A stretch of DNA of 64,000 nt from Mahella australiensis 50-1 BON (GTDB taxonomy: Bacteria > Bacillota > Clostridia > Mahellales > Mahellaceae), in the NCBI RefSeq assembly GCF_000213255.1, contig NC_015520.1:950001-1014000 (forward strand), given 5' to 3'. This document shows, in pieces, positions 38,555 to 47,375 of the stretch. Position 1 is the first letter of the stretch, and every line of letters starts with the position of its first letter. The notes under the pieces were generated by a model. That model saw only the letters and a program-made list of their open reading frames with translations. It was not told the origin of the DNA and searched no databases. A program made the translations under genes and the position numbers.

Positions 38555-39776
38555 CTATGATGTGGTAGTGGTCGGAGGAGGCGCTGCCGGCATGATGGCT
38601 GCGGGGACCGCTGCCAGCCGCGGTAAGCGCGTTTTGTTGATTGAACGCAATGAAAAGCCGGGCAAGAAAATATATATAACCGGTAAAGGCCGGTGCAACG
38701 TTACAAATGCATCGGATTTAAACGCTTATATGAGGAACATACCTACTAACCCAAGATTTTTATATTCGGCTTTGAGCCGATTTTTTAACAATGATTTGAT
38801 AGCTCTGCTGGACGATATGGGTGTACCTACTAAAATAGAACGCGGCAATAGGGTCTTTCCGGCATCAGATAAGTCCAGCGATATCATAAAGGGATTATAC
38901 AGATATGTGGAACAAAACGGCGCGGATGTATGGTTTAATACACGTGTCAAGGATATAATGGCGGAGAATAACGCTGTAAAAGGGGTTGAACTTTATGATG
39001 GCAGGTTGGTTGAGGCAACTAGCGTAATCCTGGCCACAGGTGGTCTGTCATATCCTACTACAGGTTCTACGGGTGATGGTTATACTATGGCTGAACGATT
39101 GGGCCACACCATCAAGCCGCTTATGCCATCACTGGTACCTCTGGATATAGTCGAGGATTGGGTGAAAAGCCTGCAAGGATTATCCTTAAAAAATGTTAAA
39201 CTATCTGCTTATGCTGGCGGCAAACGATTTTTTGAAGAACAGGGAGAGATGCTGTTCACGCATTTCGGTATCTCTGGCCCGCTTGTCTTGACACTAAGCC
39301 GATACATGCTCGACCACAATGTAACTGATATAGAGATCGTACTAGATTTAAAGCCGGCTTTGACGCTACAACAACTGGATGAACGCATAAGAAGGGATTT
39401 TTCAAAGTATAATAATAAGCAATTTAAGAATTCCTTAGGTGATCTTTTGCCCCAAAAACTGATACCTGTTATAGTGGAACTATCCCATATAGAACAAGAT
39501 AAACCCGTTAATCAGATCACCAAAGAAGAAAGGCGTAACTTGGTGGAAATGTTAAAGGAGTTGAAAATGCACGTATTAGGTCTACGTTCATTCAAAGAGG
39601 CTGTTATAACGCACGGAGGCGTGGATGTTAGAGAGATAGACCCTAAGACTATGGAATCAAAGCTGGTAAAAGGGTTATATTTTGCCGGAGAGATCATCGA
39701 TGTGGACGCTTTGACGGGAGGATATAATCTTCAAATAGCTTTTTCTACCGGTTACCTAGCCGGTGCCAGTTGCTGA
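38514..39776 (+). CDS. HI0933/BaiN-family FAD-dependent oxidoreductase
   Basis: A flavoprotein of about 420 residues. The FAD-binding Rossmann motif VVVGGGAAGMMAAGTAASRG lies at about residues 18-37, then GKGRCNVTNA near 58, ATGGLSYPTTGSTGDGYTMA near 175 and the C-terminal FAGEIIDVDALTGGYNLQIA. The family (YtfP in Bacillus) is of uncertain function. The gene overlaps the phosphatase by 41 bases; a TTG at 38520 is better spaced from AAGGGA than the ATG at 38514, so the start could be two codons later. Confidence 0.88.
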   Translation: MYLYGLTIPVICASYDVVVVGGGAAGMMAAGTAASRGKRVLLIERNEKPGKKIYITGKGRCNVTNASDLNAYMRNIPTNPRFLYSALSRFFNNDLIALLDDMGVPTKIERGNRVFPASDKSSDIIKGLYRYVEQNGADVWFNTRVKDIMAENNAVKGVELYDGRLVEATSVILATGGLSYPTTGSTGDGYTMAERLGHTIKPLMPSLVPLDIVEDWVKSLQGLSLKNVKLSAYAGGKRFFEEQGEMLFTHFGISGPLVLTLSRYMLDHNVTDIEIVLDLKPALTLQQLDERIRRDFSKYNNKQFKNSLGDLLPQKLIPVIVELSHIEQDKPVNQITKEERRNLVEMLKELKMHVLGLRSFKEAVITHGGVDVREIDPKTMESKLVKGLYFAGEIIDVDALTGGYNLQIAFSTGYLAGASC

Positions 39777-39780
39777 AAGG

Positions 39781-40260
39781 ATGTTCGAGCAGTTGTATAA
39801 GAGAATAATCAATAATATGGAGAAGTTTGAAAGAAAGCTTAGCGTTGCGCTTATGACGACGCTTATATTAATGGTAGTGTCACAGGCATTTTTATTTTTC
39901 TATTCAGACCACATGCCTTTGAACAGAGCGGCAAGATTAGAAGGTCAATCGTTGCATAGCAACAATATAGCATGGCAGCAACAAGCGCACTTGGTGCTTC
40001 ACATAGAGGCACAAAGTCCATACTCCGGCGGTGTCTATGCTATGATAAATGGAGAGAGACGAGTGCTGCTGCGTAGTGAGGATACTTTGGTAGTTGTATA
40101 TGACGGGGACATATTGGAGATAGACGGCAGCGATTATCAAGGAACGGTTGTGCTTACCATAAAGGATGCCGATAGGATAATAGAGCAGCCGGAGATCGGA
40201 CAGAAGCTTGTAGTAACCGGTCGTATAGAAAAATGGGGCAAAATCGAATTTAAAAAATAG
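39781..40260 (+). CDS. Hypothetical membrane-anchored protein
   Basis: About 159 residues that I do not recognise. One membrane helix (about residues 22-42, VALMTTLILMVVSQAFLFFY) is followed by an extracytoplasmic part of about 115 residues, mostly beta-like, with GGVYAMINGERRVLLRSED. No cysteines or catalytic motifs stand out. The start is uncertain: GTG 39763, ATG 39781 or TTG 39793. It directly follows the flavoprotein gene and is probably cotranscribed from surE onward. A cell-surface structural or sensor role is only a guess. Confidence 0.7.
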   Translation: MFEQLYKRIINNMEKFERKLSVALMTTLILMVVSQAFLFFYSDHMPLNRAARLEGQSLHSNNIAWQQQAHLVLHIEAQSPYSGGVYAMINGERRVLLRSEDTLVVVYDGDILEIDGSDYQGTVVLTIKDADRIIEQPEIGQKLVVTGRIEKWGKIEFKK

Positions 40261-40263
40261 TTA

Positions 40264-40292
40264 TTGAAATGGAGAGCATAGTGTTATACAAT
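40264..40292 (+). promoter_or_regulatory. Promoter of nrdJ
   Basis: TTGAAA (40264-40269), 17 bp, TACAAT (40287-40292). The -10 lies inside the first NrdR-box-like palindrome. Confidence 0.7.
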
Positions 40293-40333
40293 ATATTGTA
40301 TGAAGAATATGACCGAGCTTCTATATATAGATA
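40286..40333 (+). promoter_or_regulatory. Pair of NrdR-box-like palindromes before nrdJ
   Basis: Box 1 is ATACAATATATTGTAT (40286-40301), a perfect 16-bp palindrome matching the NrdR consensus ACACWATATWTWGTGT at 14 positions. Box 2 (40318-40333) contains CTATATATAG, matching the 10-base core. The centres are 32 bp apart, three helical turns, the spacing known for NrdR box pairs. NrdR would repress nrdJ when dATP is high; no nrdR gene is in the window. Confidence 0.72.
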
Positions 40334-40354
40334 TAACGAACAGGGGGTTATGAC

Positions 40355-43300
40355 TTGAAACTTACTGATAATGCAATTAAAGTACTTGAAAAACGTTATT
40401 TGGCAAAAGACGAGCAAGGAAACATCATTGAAACGCCGGAGCAAATGTTTAGGCGAGTGGCCCATCATGTGGCTCAAGCCGATTCCATATATGATCCCAA
40501 AGTTGACGTGTCCAAAACCGAACAAGAATTCTACGATATTATGACCGAGCTGGAATTTTTACCGAATTCTCCTACGCTTATGAATGCGGGCAGGCCATTG
40601 GGACAGCTTTCGGCGTGCTTTGTCCTGCCCATAGAAGATTCTATGGAGGGTATCTTTGATTCTGTAAAAAATGCGGCGCTCATTCATAAAAGCGGCGGGG
40701 GAACTGGCTTTAGCTTCTCGCGCTTGCGCCCGAAGGGGGCTACCGTGCGCTCTACCGGTGGTGTGGCCAGCGGCCCGGTCAGTTTCATGAAGGTATTCAA
40801 TGCGGCCACCGAAGCGGTAAAGCAAGGCGGCACCCGTCGAGGCGCAAACATGGGCATACTTCGCGTGGATCATCCCGATATACTGGAGTTTATACAGTGT
40901 AAGAAGGATAACAGCGACATAACCAATTTCAATATAAGTGTTGGCATAACCGAAAAATTTATGGAAGCGGTAGAGAAGGATGAAGAATACGATCTCATAG
41001 ACCCTCATACGGGCAAGATAACGCGGCGTCTCAGAGCCAGACAAGTATTTGATCTTATCGTCGATATGGCTTGGCATAATGGGGAACCGGGCATAGTATT
41101 TCTTGACCGCATCAATAAGGATAATGTGGTGCCGGCTCTTGGAGAGATAGAAAGCACCAACCCGTGCATTACTGGAGATACGTGGGTACTTACTGAGAAC
41201 GGACCTGAACAAGTAGTTAATATATTGGGCAAGCAAATATCCCTTGCATTGAATGGAGATTTTTATTCCTCATCAGAAATAGGATTCTTTAAAACGGGCA
41301 GTAAATCCACTATAAGTATACGTACCGATAAAGGATATAAAATAGAAGTTACGCCTGACCATAAAATACGTGTTGCTGTTTCAATTACTAGGGATAATAT
41401 TCAAGAAGAGTGGAAACCGGCCGGAGAATTAAAGCCAGGCGACCATATTGTTTTATCCGATAATCGCGGTCTTGTGTGGGAAGGCCGGGGGAGTTTTGAA
41501 GACGGATATTTACTGGGTCTCCTTTTGGGAGACGGCACCCTGAAGAACGATGGCGGCATCATCTCGGTATGGGGAGATGACTATGGGGCTGATTCTATTA
41601 TTAAAGCCGCGGAAGAAGCTGCTTTTACGCTGCCCCATAGAGCAGACTTCAATGGATTCAAGAGTATGATCGATGTGAGGAAAGAACATCGAATGCAGAT
41701 GTCGGCTCTACGGGATCTAGCAGCCGTATATAAAATATTTTCGGGCGATAAGAGAATTACCGAGGAATTGGAGAAGACAAGCTATGATTTTCACCGCGGA
41801 TTTTTAAGGGGTATTTTCGATGCCGATGGTACCGTAACAGGGAATCAAGAGAAAGGTGTATCTGTTGGCCTTTGGCAAAACGATATTGAGGGATTGAGGA
41901 TTATTCAACGAATGTTGCTTCGATTGGGTATAGTTTCGACACTGCATATCGATCGTAAAGCGGAAGGAATAAAGCAAATGCCTGATGGTAAAAGGGGAAC
42001 TAAAGAGTATCATATTCGATCGGGCCACGAATTAGTTATTACCTCCAGCAATTTAGCTATTTTCTTTGAGAAAGTAGGATTCAGCGATGCGAAAAAGCAT
42101 GATCTGTTGAAACAACGTCTTGCAGAATACAAGAGAGCGATAAACAGAGAAAGGTTCATTGCAACGGTTGATGAAATTGTTCAAGCAGGGGAGAAGGGCG
42201 TATATGATGTTCAGATTCCGGGAGTGAACGCTTTTGATGCCAATGGCATATGCGTGCATAATTGTGGTGAGCAGCCCTTGCTTCCATATGAAAGCTGCAA
42301 CCTCGGTTCGATAAACCTTCTTTCGGTAGTACAGCCCGTAGACGGCGACAAATGGGAGATAAATTACGCTAAATTGGCCAGAATAGTGGATACTGCAGTG
42401 CATTTTCTGGATAATGTTATAGATGTGAATCTTTATCCTCTGCCTGAGATAGAAAAAATGACCAAGAGAATGCGAAAGATAGGATTAGGGGTCATGGGCT
42501 GGGCCGATATGCTATTTAGGCTGGGCATACCCTATAATTCAGATGAGGCTATAGAACTCGGCACTAAGCTCATGAAATTTATATGCGACAGAGCAAGGCA
42601 GCAGTCGGCCGAATTGGCTGAGCAGCGCGGTGCGTTTCCTGCGTATGAGCAGAGCATATGGAAGGATAAGGGGTTGAAGGTGCGCAACGCCACTGTCACC
42701 ACCATAGCACCTACCGGCAGTATAAGCATTATAGCTGGGGTTTCTAGCGGGATAGAGCCGTTGTTTGCCATATCGTTTGTGCGTAATGTGATGGATAATA
42801 CCCAGTTGCCGGAAGTACATCCTATATTTGAGGAAGTTGCTAAGCAAAGAGGGTTTTACAGTGCTGAGTTAATGCGTCAAATAGCGCATCAGGGCAGCAT
42901 ACAACATATGGACGGTATACCCGATGATGTAAAAAGAGTATTTGTTACAGCTCACGATATATCGCCGGAATATCATGTCCGCATGCAGGCTGCATTTCAA
43001 CGCTATACCGATAATGCGGTATCTAAAACCGTGAATTTTCCGAACAGCGCTACTCAAGAGGATGTACGCCAGGTATATATCCTTGCCTATAAGCTGGGAT
43101 GCAAGGGTGTTACCATATACCGCGATGGCAGCAGGGAGACACAGGTGCTGAATATAGGCGATAAAGATAAGGTTGGTGCTGACGTTATGATTCAGCCCGA
43201 GCCGACCATTATACCGAGGCCTAGACCGGAAATTACCCGGGGAATAACTGAGAAGGTGCGAATAGGATGCGGCAATCTCTATATAACGGTGAACTATGAT

Positions 43301-43693
43301 GATCAAGGCATATGTGAGGTATTCACAAATCTCGGTAAAGCAGGAGGATGCCCGTCTCAGTCTGAAGCCACCAGCAGGCTGGTATCGCTGGCACTGCGTT
43401 CAGGGATCGACGTGAAGGCGCTGGTGGATCAGCTAAAAGGTATACGCTGTCATACTACCATACGTCAAAGGGGACTGAAGGTATTATCCTGTCCTGATGC
43501 CATAGCCCGTACTATCGAAAAGGTCATGAAAATACAGTCAGATGAGCAGCAGAATCACTTTGGCATAGCTGATGATATAGACGAACAAAATGATAAGGAA
43601 GGCCGAGCAGTGTGCCCGGAATGTGGTGGAGAGTTGGAGCATGAGAGCGGATGCGTGATGTGTCCGAGCTGCGGCTATTCTAAATGTGGCTGA
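40355..43693 (+). CDS. nrdJ: Adenosylcobalamin-dependent ribonucleotide reductase with an intein
   Basis: A 1112-residue precursor. The class II RNR barrel has FLPNSPTLMNAGRPLGQLSACF with redox Cys88, GTGFSFSRLRPKGA and, after splicing, NPCGEQPLLPYESCN, where the first Cys corresponds to the thiyl-radical cysteine and the second to the redox partner. ATVTTIAPTGSISIIAG and a C-terminal TSCPD domain plus zinc ribbon (CPECGG, CPSCGYSKCG) follow. Codons 271-636 are an intein; the mature enzyme would have 746 residues. It reduces ribonucleotides to deoxyribonucleotides under anaerobic conditions, using coenzyme B12 and thioredoxin. The start is TTG at 40355 with CAGGGGG upstream. No B12 riboswitch is seen in the leader. 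Confidence 0.96.
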   Translation: MKLTDNAIKVLEKRYLAKDEQGNIIETPEQMFRRVAHHVAQADSIYDPKVDVSKTEQEFYDIMTELEFLPNSPTLMNAGRPLGQLSACFVLPIEDSMEGIFDSVKNAALIHKSGGGTGFSFSRLRPKGATVRSTGGVASGPVSFMKVFNAATEAVKQGGTRRGANMGILRVDHPDILEFIQCKKDNSDITNFNISVGITEKFMEAVEKDEEYDLIDPHTGKITRRLRARQVFDLIVDMAWHNGEPGIVFLDRINKDNVVPALGEIESTNPCITGDTWVLTENGPEQVVNILGKQISLALNGDFYSSSEIGFFKTGSKSTISIRTDKGYKIEVTPDHKIRVAVSITRDNIQEEWKPAGELKPGDHIVLSDNRGLVWEGRGSFEDGYLLGLLLGDGTLKNDGGIISVWGDDYGADSIIKAAEEAAFTLPHRADFNGFKSMIDVRKEHRMQMSALRDLAAVYKIFSGDKRITEELEKTSYDFHRGFLRGIFDADGTVTGNQEKGVSVGLWQNDIEGLRIIQRMLLRLGIVSTLHIDRKAEGIKQMPDGKRGTKEYHIRSGHELVITSSNLAIFFEKVGFSDAKKHDLLKQRLAEYKRAINRERFIATVDEIVQAGEKGVYDVQIPGVNAFDANGICVHNCGEQPLLPYESCNLGSINLLSVVQPVDGDKWEINYAKLARIVDTAVHFLDNVIDVNLYPLPEIEKMTKRMRKIGLGVMGWADMLFRLGIPYNSDEAIELGTKLMKFICDRARQQSAELAEQRGAFPAYEQSIWKDKGLKVRNATVTTIAPTGSISIIAGVSSGIEPLFAISFVRNVMDNTQLPEVHPIFEEVAKQRGFYSAELMRQIAHQGSIQHMDGIPDDVKRVFVTAHDISPEYHVRMQAAFQRYTDNAVSKTVNFPNSATQEDVRQVYILAYKLGCKGVTIYRDGSRETQVLNIGDKDKVGADVMIQPEPTIIPRPRPEITRGITEKVRIGCGNLYITVNYDDQGICEVFTNLGKAGGCPSQSEATSRLVSLALRSGIDVKALVDQLKGIRCHTTIRQRGLKVLSCPDAIARTIEKVMKIQSDEQQNHFGIADDIDEQNDKEGRAVCPECGGELEHESGCVMCPSCGYSKCG
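41165..42262 (+). mobile_element. Intein with LAGLIDADG homing endonuclease in nrdJ
   Basis: 366 codons in frame. Block A starts with Cys1 in CITGDTWVLTENG; block B is KIEVTPDHKIRVA; the two dodecapeptides of a LAGLIDADG homing endonuclease are LLGLLLGDGTL and LRGIFDADGT; block F is VYDVQIPGVNAF; block G ends in GICVHN before the extein Cys+1. Removal restores NP-CGEQPL, the conserved RNR active-site loop. All splicing residues (Cys1, block B His, penultimate His, last Asn, Cys+1) are present, so it looks active. The endonuclease would spread the element into intein-free nrdJ alleles. Confidence 0.96.
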
Positions 43694-43718
43694 TGCATAT
43701 AAAAATTTATTTATATTA

Positions 43719-43747
43719 TTGAAAATGATTGGAATCAGTGATAGTAT
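43719..43747 (+). promoter_or_regulatory. Promoter of the Spo0E-like gene
   Basis: TTGAAA (43719-43724), 17 bp, TAGTAT (43742-43747) with an extended TGA. Confidence 0.5.
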
Positions 43748-43799
43748 ATTGCAGTACGTATTGAAAAAATTATTTTATAAAAGGTGAGTCTATAGAAAG

Positions 43800-43958
43800 A
43801 TGAAGGAGTTAAAGGAACAAATATCTATGTTGACGCAAGAGCTCAATGAGCTCATAGTACGCGAGAACTATGAGATGCAAGCGTTCTCTGTATTAGAGCG
43901 CAGCAAAGAGTTGGATGAACTTGTGGTAAGGTATCAGAGGCAATTGTTTTATAAGTAG
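43800..43958 (+). CDS. Spo0E-like aspartyl-phosphate phosphatase
   Basis: A 52-residue two-helix peptide too short to be called easily. The second helix has SKELDELVVRYQRQ, close to the family motif SQELDxLI-x2-Y of Spo0E/YnzD/YisI, and the first helix (KEQISMLTQELNELI) fits the antiparallel hairpin. Spo0E proteins dephosphorylate Spo0A-P and delay sporulation. AAAGGTGAG lies 11 bases before the ATG. It stands alone between nrdJ and yebC with its own promoter. Confidence 0.78.
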   Translation: MKELKEQISMLTQELNELIVRENYEMQAFSVLERSKELDELVVRYQRQLFYK

Positions 43959-43997
43959 TTTGATAGCAATATGAACGGAATAAGTGACGGGGGTATG

Positions 43998-44026
43998 TTG
44001 CTAAAAGCCCCTCCTTATGTTATATT
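43998..44026 (+). promoter_or_regulatory. Promoter of yebC
   Basis: TTGCTA (43998-44003), 17 bp, TATATT (44021-44026) with an extended TGT. Confidence 0.55.
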
Positions 44027-44064
44027 GTATAGGAAGTTTATAGATAACATATGGAGGGATTATA

Positions 44065-44817
44065 ATGTCGGGCCATTCGAAATGGGCTAATATAAAACGT
44101 AAAAAAGAAGCTACCGATGCTCAACGCGGTAAGATATTTACCAAGATTGGCAGGGAATTGGCTATAGCAGTAAGGCACGGGGGAGATAATCCGGAAGCTA
44201 ATTCCACTTTGAGAGATGCTATAGCCAAGGCAAAGGCCAATAATATGCCAAATGATACGATAGAGCGCATTATCAAAAAGGCCGCTGGTGCATTGGATTC
44301 GGTAAATTATGAAGAGCTGGTTTATGAAGGATATGGACCAGGAGGAGTTGCCATAATAGTGGAAGCTACAAGCGACAATCGCAATCGTACCAGCAGCGAT
44401 ATACGGCACCTTTTTGACAAAAGCGGTGGCAGCTTGGGTGAAACCGGGTGCGTCATGTGGATGTTCGATAGAAAAGGCGTATTAGTCGTGGACCGGGATG
44501 CTGTAGATATAGATGAGGATGATATGCTGATGATAGCGCTGGAGGCCGGAGCAGAGGACCTTATAACACAGGATGATGCTTATGAGATACGCACTGCTCC
44601 GGAAGATTTCGCATCGGTTAGAGATACCCTTGAAAAACAAGGTATCCCATTTATATCTGCTCAATTGGAGCTAATACCTAAGGTTACCGTATCGCCTGAT
44701 GTAGAAGCAGCTCGAAAGGTATTGAATCTTATAGATAAATTGGACGATCATGATGACGTTCAAAACGTATATCATAATATGGAAATACCGCCTGAGTTAG
44801 AAGAGTTAGAGGAATAA
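44065..44817 (+). CDS. yebC: YebC/PmpR-family protein
   Basis: A 250-residue protein starting with MSGHSKWANIKRKKEATDAQRGKIF in two blocks, the hallmark of the family, followed by NMPNDTIERIIKKA and YEGYGPGGVAIIVE. It was long annotated as a DNA-binding regulator; recent work links members to translation of proline-rich stretches. A GGAGG site is just upstream. A BofC-like gene follows after 62 bp. Confidence 0.95.
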   Translation: MSGHSKWANIKRKKEATDAQRGKIFTKIGRELAIAVRHGGDNPEANSTLRDAIAKAKANNMPNDTIERIIKKAAGALDSVNYEELVYEGYGPGGVAIIVEATSDNRNRTSSDIRHLFDKSGGSLGETGCVMWMFDRKGVLVVDRDAVDIDEDDMLMIALEAGAEDLITQDDAYEIRTAPEDFASVRDTLEKQGIPFISAQLELIPKVTVSPDVEAARKVLNLIDKLDDHDDVQNVYHNMEIPPELEELEE

Positions 44818-44879
44818 TATAGAAAATTTCGTCAATAATACTATCCAAAGGCTATTAATAGCGGAGGGTAGTATTTATT

Positions 44880-45455
44880 ATGCGAAAAAGATATATTATA
44901 GGTTTAACAGTGAGCGTTGTTGCATTGGCAGTCGGCTTCATGGTAGGGTATTATATAATGCGTAGCCCATCGTATGGACGCGTTGTGCCTCAGCCGCTAA
45001 TGCCGGTCGAAGCTGAAGAGGACGATAAGTCGGCTGATGCAGAGCGATATCTATCAGATCGAGCTGCTACGGTAAAGCAGGATGCTGTTCTGCAAACTGT
45101 GACGGTATATATGTCGTGCGGTCACGAGGCCGTTGGCGAAGGTCCCGTATTGTCTGACATAGTAGGATTAAATGAGAAACAGCTGACGGAAAAATATCCT
45201 CAATGGCGAGTAGATGAATTTAAGCCGGATAAAGTGGTCTTGATAAGGGAAATAGGTGGTTACTGCCCAAATCATTTCGTTATAAGAGAAGATAATGGCA
45301 TGGTGGCAGTGTATGATACCGCCGGCAAGCTGTTGCGCGATACCGGAATACCATTAGACATATTGCCCGGTATAGTCCAAGACCAGATCAAAGAAGGCAT
45401 AGTTGTCAATAGTCAAGAGGAAGTAAATGCTATACTAGAAAATCTGGATAGTTAG
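44880..45455 (+). CDS. BofC-like C-terminal domain protein
   Basis: A 191-residue protein. One N-terminal membrane helix (about 5-27, IIGLTVSVVALAVGFMVGYY) anchors an extracytoplasmic region. The C-terminal part has a Cys-x-H pattern (MSCGHEA), VVLIREIGGYCPNHFVIRED and DNGMVAVYDTAG, which resemble the BofC C-terminal domain. In Bacillus BofC is secreted in the forespore and restrains SpoIVB signalling to pro-sigma-K processing. The helix here may be an uncleaved anchor. GCGGAGGG lies upstream. Assignment rests on the C-terminal motifs. Confidence 0.75.
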   Translation: MRKRYIIGLTVSVVALAVGFMVGYYIMRSPSYGRVVPQPLMPVEAEEDDKSADAERYLSDRAATVKQDAVLQTVTVYMSCGHEAVGEGPVLSDIVGLNEKQLTEKYPQWRVDEFKPDKVVLIREIGGYCPNHFVIREDNGMVAVYDTAGKLLRDTGIPLDILPGIVQDQIKEGIVVNSQEEVNAILENLDS

Positions 45456-45514
45456 AGTGATGCTGTTCATACTATTCTTGTATTTATAATTACAAGGATG
45501 GAGGACGGTATTGC

Positions 45515-46657
45515 ATGAAACGTGCAGTGATTTTTTTACTAATTTTTTGTGTTTTTATGTCACCTTGCTTGATGATATCTAAAGCATTGGCTGTTGAAGA
45601 TCCACCTCAAATATCGGCATCAGTCGCTGCGGTCATGGAGGTTGAGACAGGTAGGGTGCTGTATGGCAAAGATGCCGATAAGCGCTGTCCCATGGCCAGC
45701 ACCACAAAAATAATGACGGCAATAACCGCCATAGAATGCGGTGATCTCTCGGATATAGTAGAAGTAAGCGATAATGCCAGTGGCGTGGAAGGTTCATCGA
45801 TATGGCTGGAGGTAGGAGAAAGATTGACACTGGAAGATCTACTTTATGGTCTTATGCTTAGATCAGGCAACGATGCCGCAGTAGCCATAGCCGAGCATAT
45901 AGGTGGTTCTGTCGAAAAATTTGTAGATATGATGAATAATAAAGCTAAGGAGATAGGAGCACGAAATACGCATTTTGTCAACCCGCATGGACTGCCGGAT
46001 GAGGACCATTACACCACTGCGTATGATCTGGCGCTAATAACGGCCTATGCTATGAAGAACCCCGTATTTAAGCAGATCGTATCCACAAAATACAGAAAGA
46101 TACCGTGGGAAGGCCACGAATGGGATAGAGCTATGCAGAATAAGAATAAGCTTTTATGGAAATATGAAGGTGCTAATGGAGTGAAAACAGGATATACCAA
46201 AGAAGCAGGACGCTGTTTGGTAGCCGCGGCTTACAGAAATGGGATGCAATTGGTAGCGGTGGTGTTAAACGATGGCCCTATGTGGGAGGACTCCATGGCC
46301 CTGCTTGATTACGGATTCGATAATTTCAGCATGTATGAGGTGCTTCCTAAGGATAAGACGATAATCGATGTACCTGTACTAAGAGGTAAAGAGAATAGGG
46401 TGGCATTGAAAACTGCTCGGCCTGTGGTGATTCCAGTCACCGATGAAGAAAGAAACAGATTGCGGGTTGAGTTCCATTATCCCTCTGCAATAGAAGCGCC
46501 CATAGCGGCCGGAAAGGATTATGGTACAGTAGAGGTTTTATTAGATGGGCAAACTATTGCCACTGCTAAGCTCATAGCGGTTCAAGATGTAGAGGATAAA
46601 AACTATTTCAGAGAATTGAGGGGTCTTATAGAAAGATGGCTAACTCCGGCGATTTGA
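45515..46657 (+). CDS. dacF: D-alanyl-D-alanine carboxypeptidase, DacF-like
   Basis: A 380-residue penicillin-binding protein of the S11 family. A signal peptide (about 1-27, ending near SKALA) precedes the domain. The active site has the nucleophile Ser62 and Lys65 in MASTTK, SGN in LRSGNDAAVA and KTG in VKTGYTKEAG. It trims the terminal D-Ala from peptidoglycan pentapeptides. Position upstream of rluB, in a cluster of spore genes, suggests DacF (spore cortex); spmA-spmB, the usual partners between them, are missing. It overlaps rluB by 22 bases. Confidence 0.9.
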   Translation: MKRAVIFLLIFCVFMSPCLMISKALAVEDPPQISASVAAVMEVETGRVLYGKDADKRCPMASTTKIMTAITAIECGDLSDIVEVSDNASGVEGSSIWLEVGERLTLEDLLYGLMLRSGNDAAVAIAEHIGGSVEKFVDMMNNKAKEIGARNTHFVNPHGLPDEDHYTTAYDLALITAYAMKNPVFKQIVSTKYRKIPWEGHEWDRAMQNKNKLLWKYEGANGVKTGYTKEAGRCLVAAAYRNGMQLVAVVLNDGPMWEDSMALLDYGFDNFSMYEVLPKDKTIIDVPVLRGKENRVALKTARPVVIPVTDEERNRLRVEFHYPSAIEAPIAAGKDYGTVEVLLDGQTIATAKLIAVQDVEDKNYFRELRGLIERWLTPAI

Positions 46658-47370
46658 TTAGGTTGCATAAATATATGGCACAATGCGGCGTCGCCTCGCG
46701 CCGAAAGAGCGAGGAACTTATAAAATCCGGCGCGGTATCGGTCAATGGCCATGTCGTGAAAGATATGGGTATTTTGATTGATCCTCAAAAGGACGAAGTC
46801 AGGGTATATGGTCGCATCATAAGGCTTAAAAGTGATATGATATATATAGCCGTTAATAAGCCCAGAGGCTATGTCAGCACTGTCAAAGATCAATTTGGGC
46901 GACCTACCGTTCTTGATCTCGTGCCTGTTGCAGATGAATATCGATTATATCCCGTGGGACGTCTGGATTATGACACTACGGGATTAATTTTATTGACCAA
47001 TGATGGAGATTTGACTTACAGGCTGACGCATCCGAAACATGAGATAGAAAAGATATATGTAGCCGGATTGCGTGGCATACCTGATAACCAAGATATCTTC
47101 CGATTTGAACATGGGCTCGTATTGGAAGGCAGGCTTACGGCGCCTGCTGGTTTTGAATTGATAAAGGCCGATCAAAGGCTAAGCGTGGTTAAAATAACGC
47201 TGCGCGAGGGCAGAAATCGCCAGATACGTAAAATGTGCGATATGATAGGCCATCCTGTGATATGGCTGAGGCGCGAAGCCATTGGCGAAGTAGAATTGTG
47301 TGGTCTGCAACCAGGGCAGTGGCGCTATCTTACTCCAAAAGAGATAGAATATTTAAAATATTTACGATAA
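46636..47370 (+). CDS. rluB: 23S rRNA pseudouridine synthase, RluB-type
   Basis: A 244-residue RsuA-family enzyme. An N-terminal S4 RNA-binding domain (LHKYMAQCGVASRRKSEELI) is followed by the synthase domain with NKPRGYVST, the catalytic Asp in VGRLDYDTTGLILLTNDG and LREGRNRQIRKMCDMIGH. It converts a uridine of 23S rRNA to pseudouridine. The family also holds RsuA and RluE/F; RluB is chosen from the dacF-rluB synteny. Confidence 0.9.
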   Translation: MANSGDLIRLHKYMAQCGVASRRKSEELIKSGAVSVNGHVVKDMGILIDPQKDEVRVYGRIIRLKSDMIYIAVNKPRGYVSTVKDQFGRPTVLDLVPVADEYRLYPVGRLDYDTTGLILLTNDGDLTYRLTHPKHEIEKIYVAGLRGIPDNQDIFRFEHGLVLEGRLTAPAGFELIKADQRLSVVKITLREGRNRQIRKMCDMIGHPVIWLRREAIGEVELCGLQPGQWRYLTPKEIEYLKYLR

Positions 47371-47375
47371 AGGTC

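Noticed and set aside
40261-40354. A cobalamin riboswitch before the B12-dependent nrdJ.
   Set aside because: The gap is 94 bases, too short, and lacks the conserved B12 box; the NrdR-type palindromes explain it.
45477-45496. Inverted repeat CTTGTA/TACAAG before dacF as a sigma-specific promoter or operator.
   Set aside because: Only six pairs, no acceptable -35, and no match to sigma-F or sigma-G elements; not strong enough.
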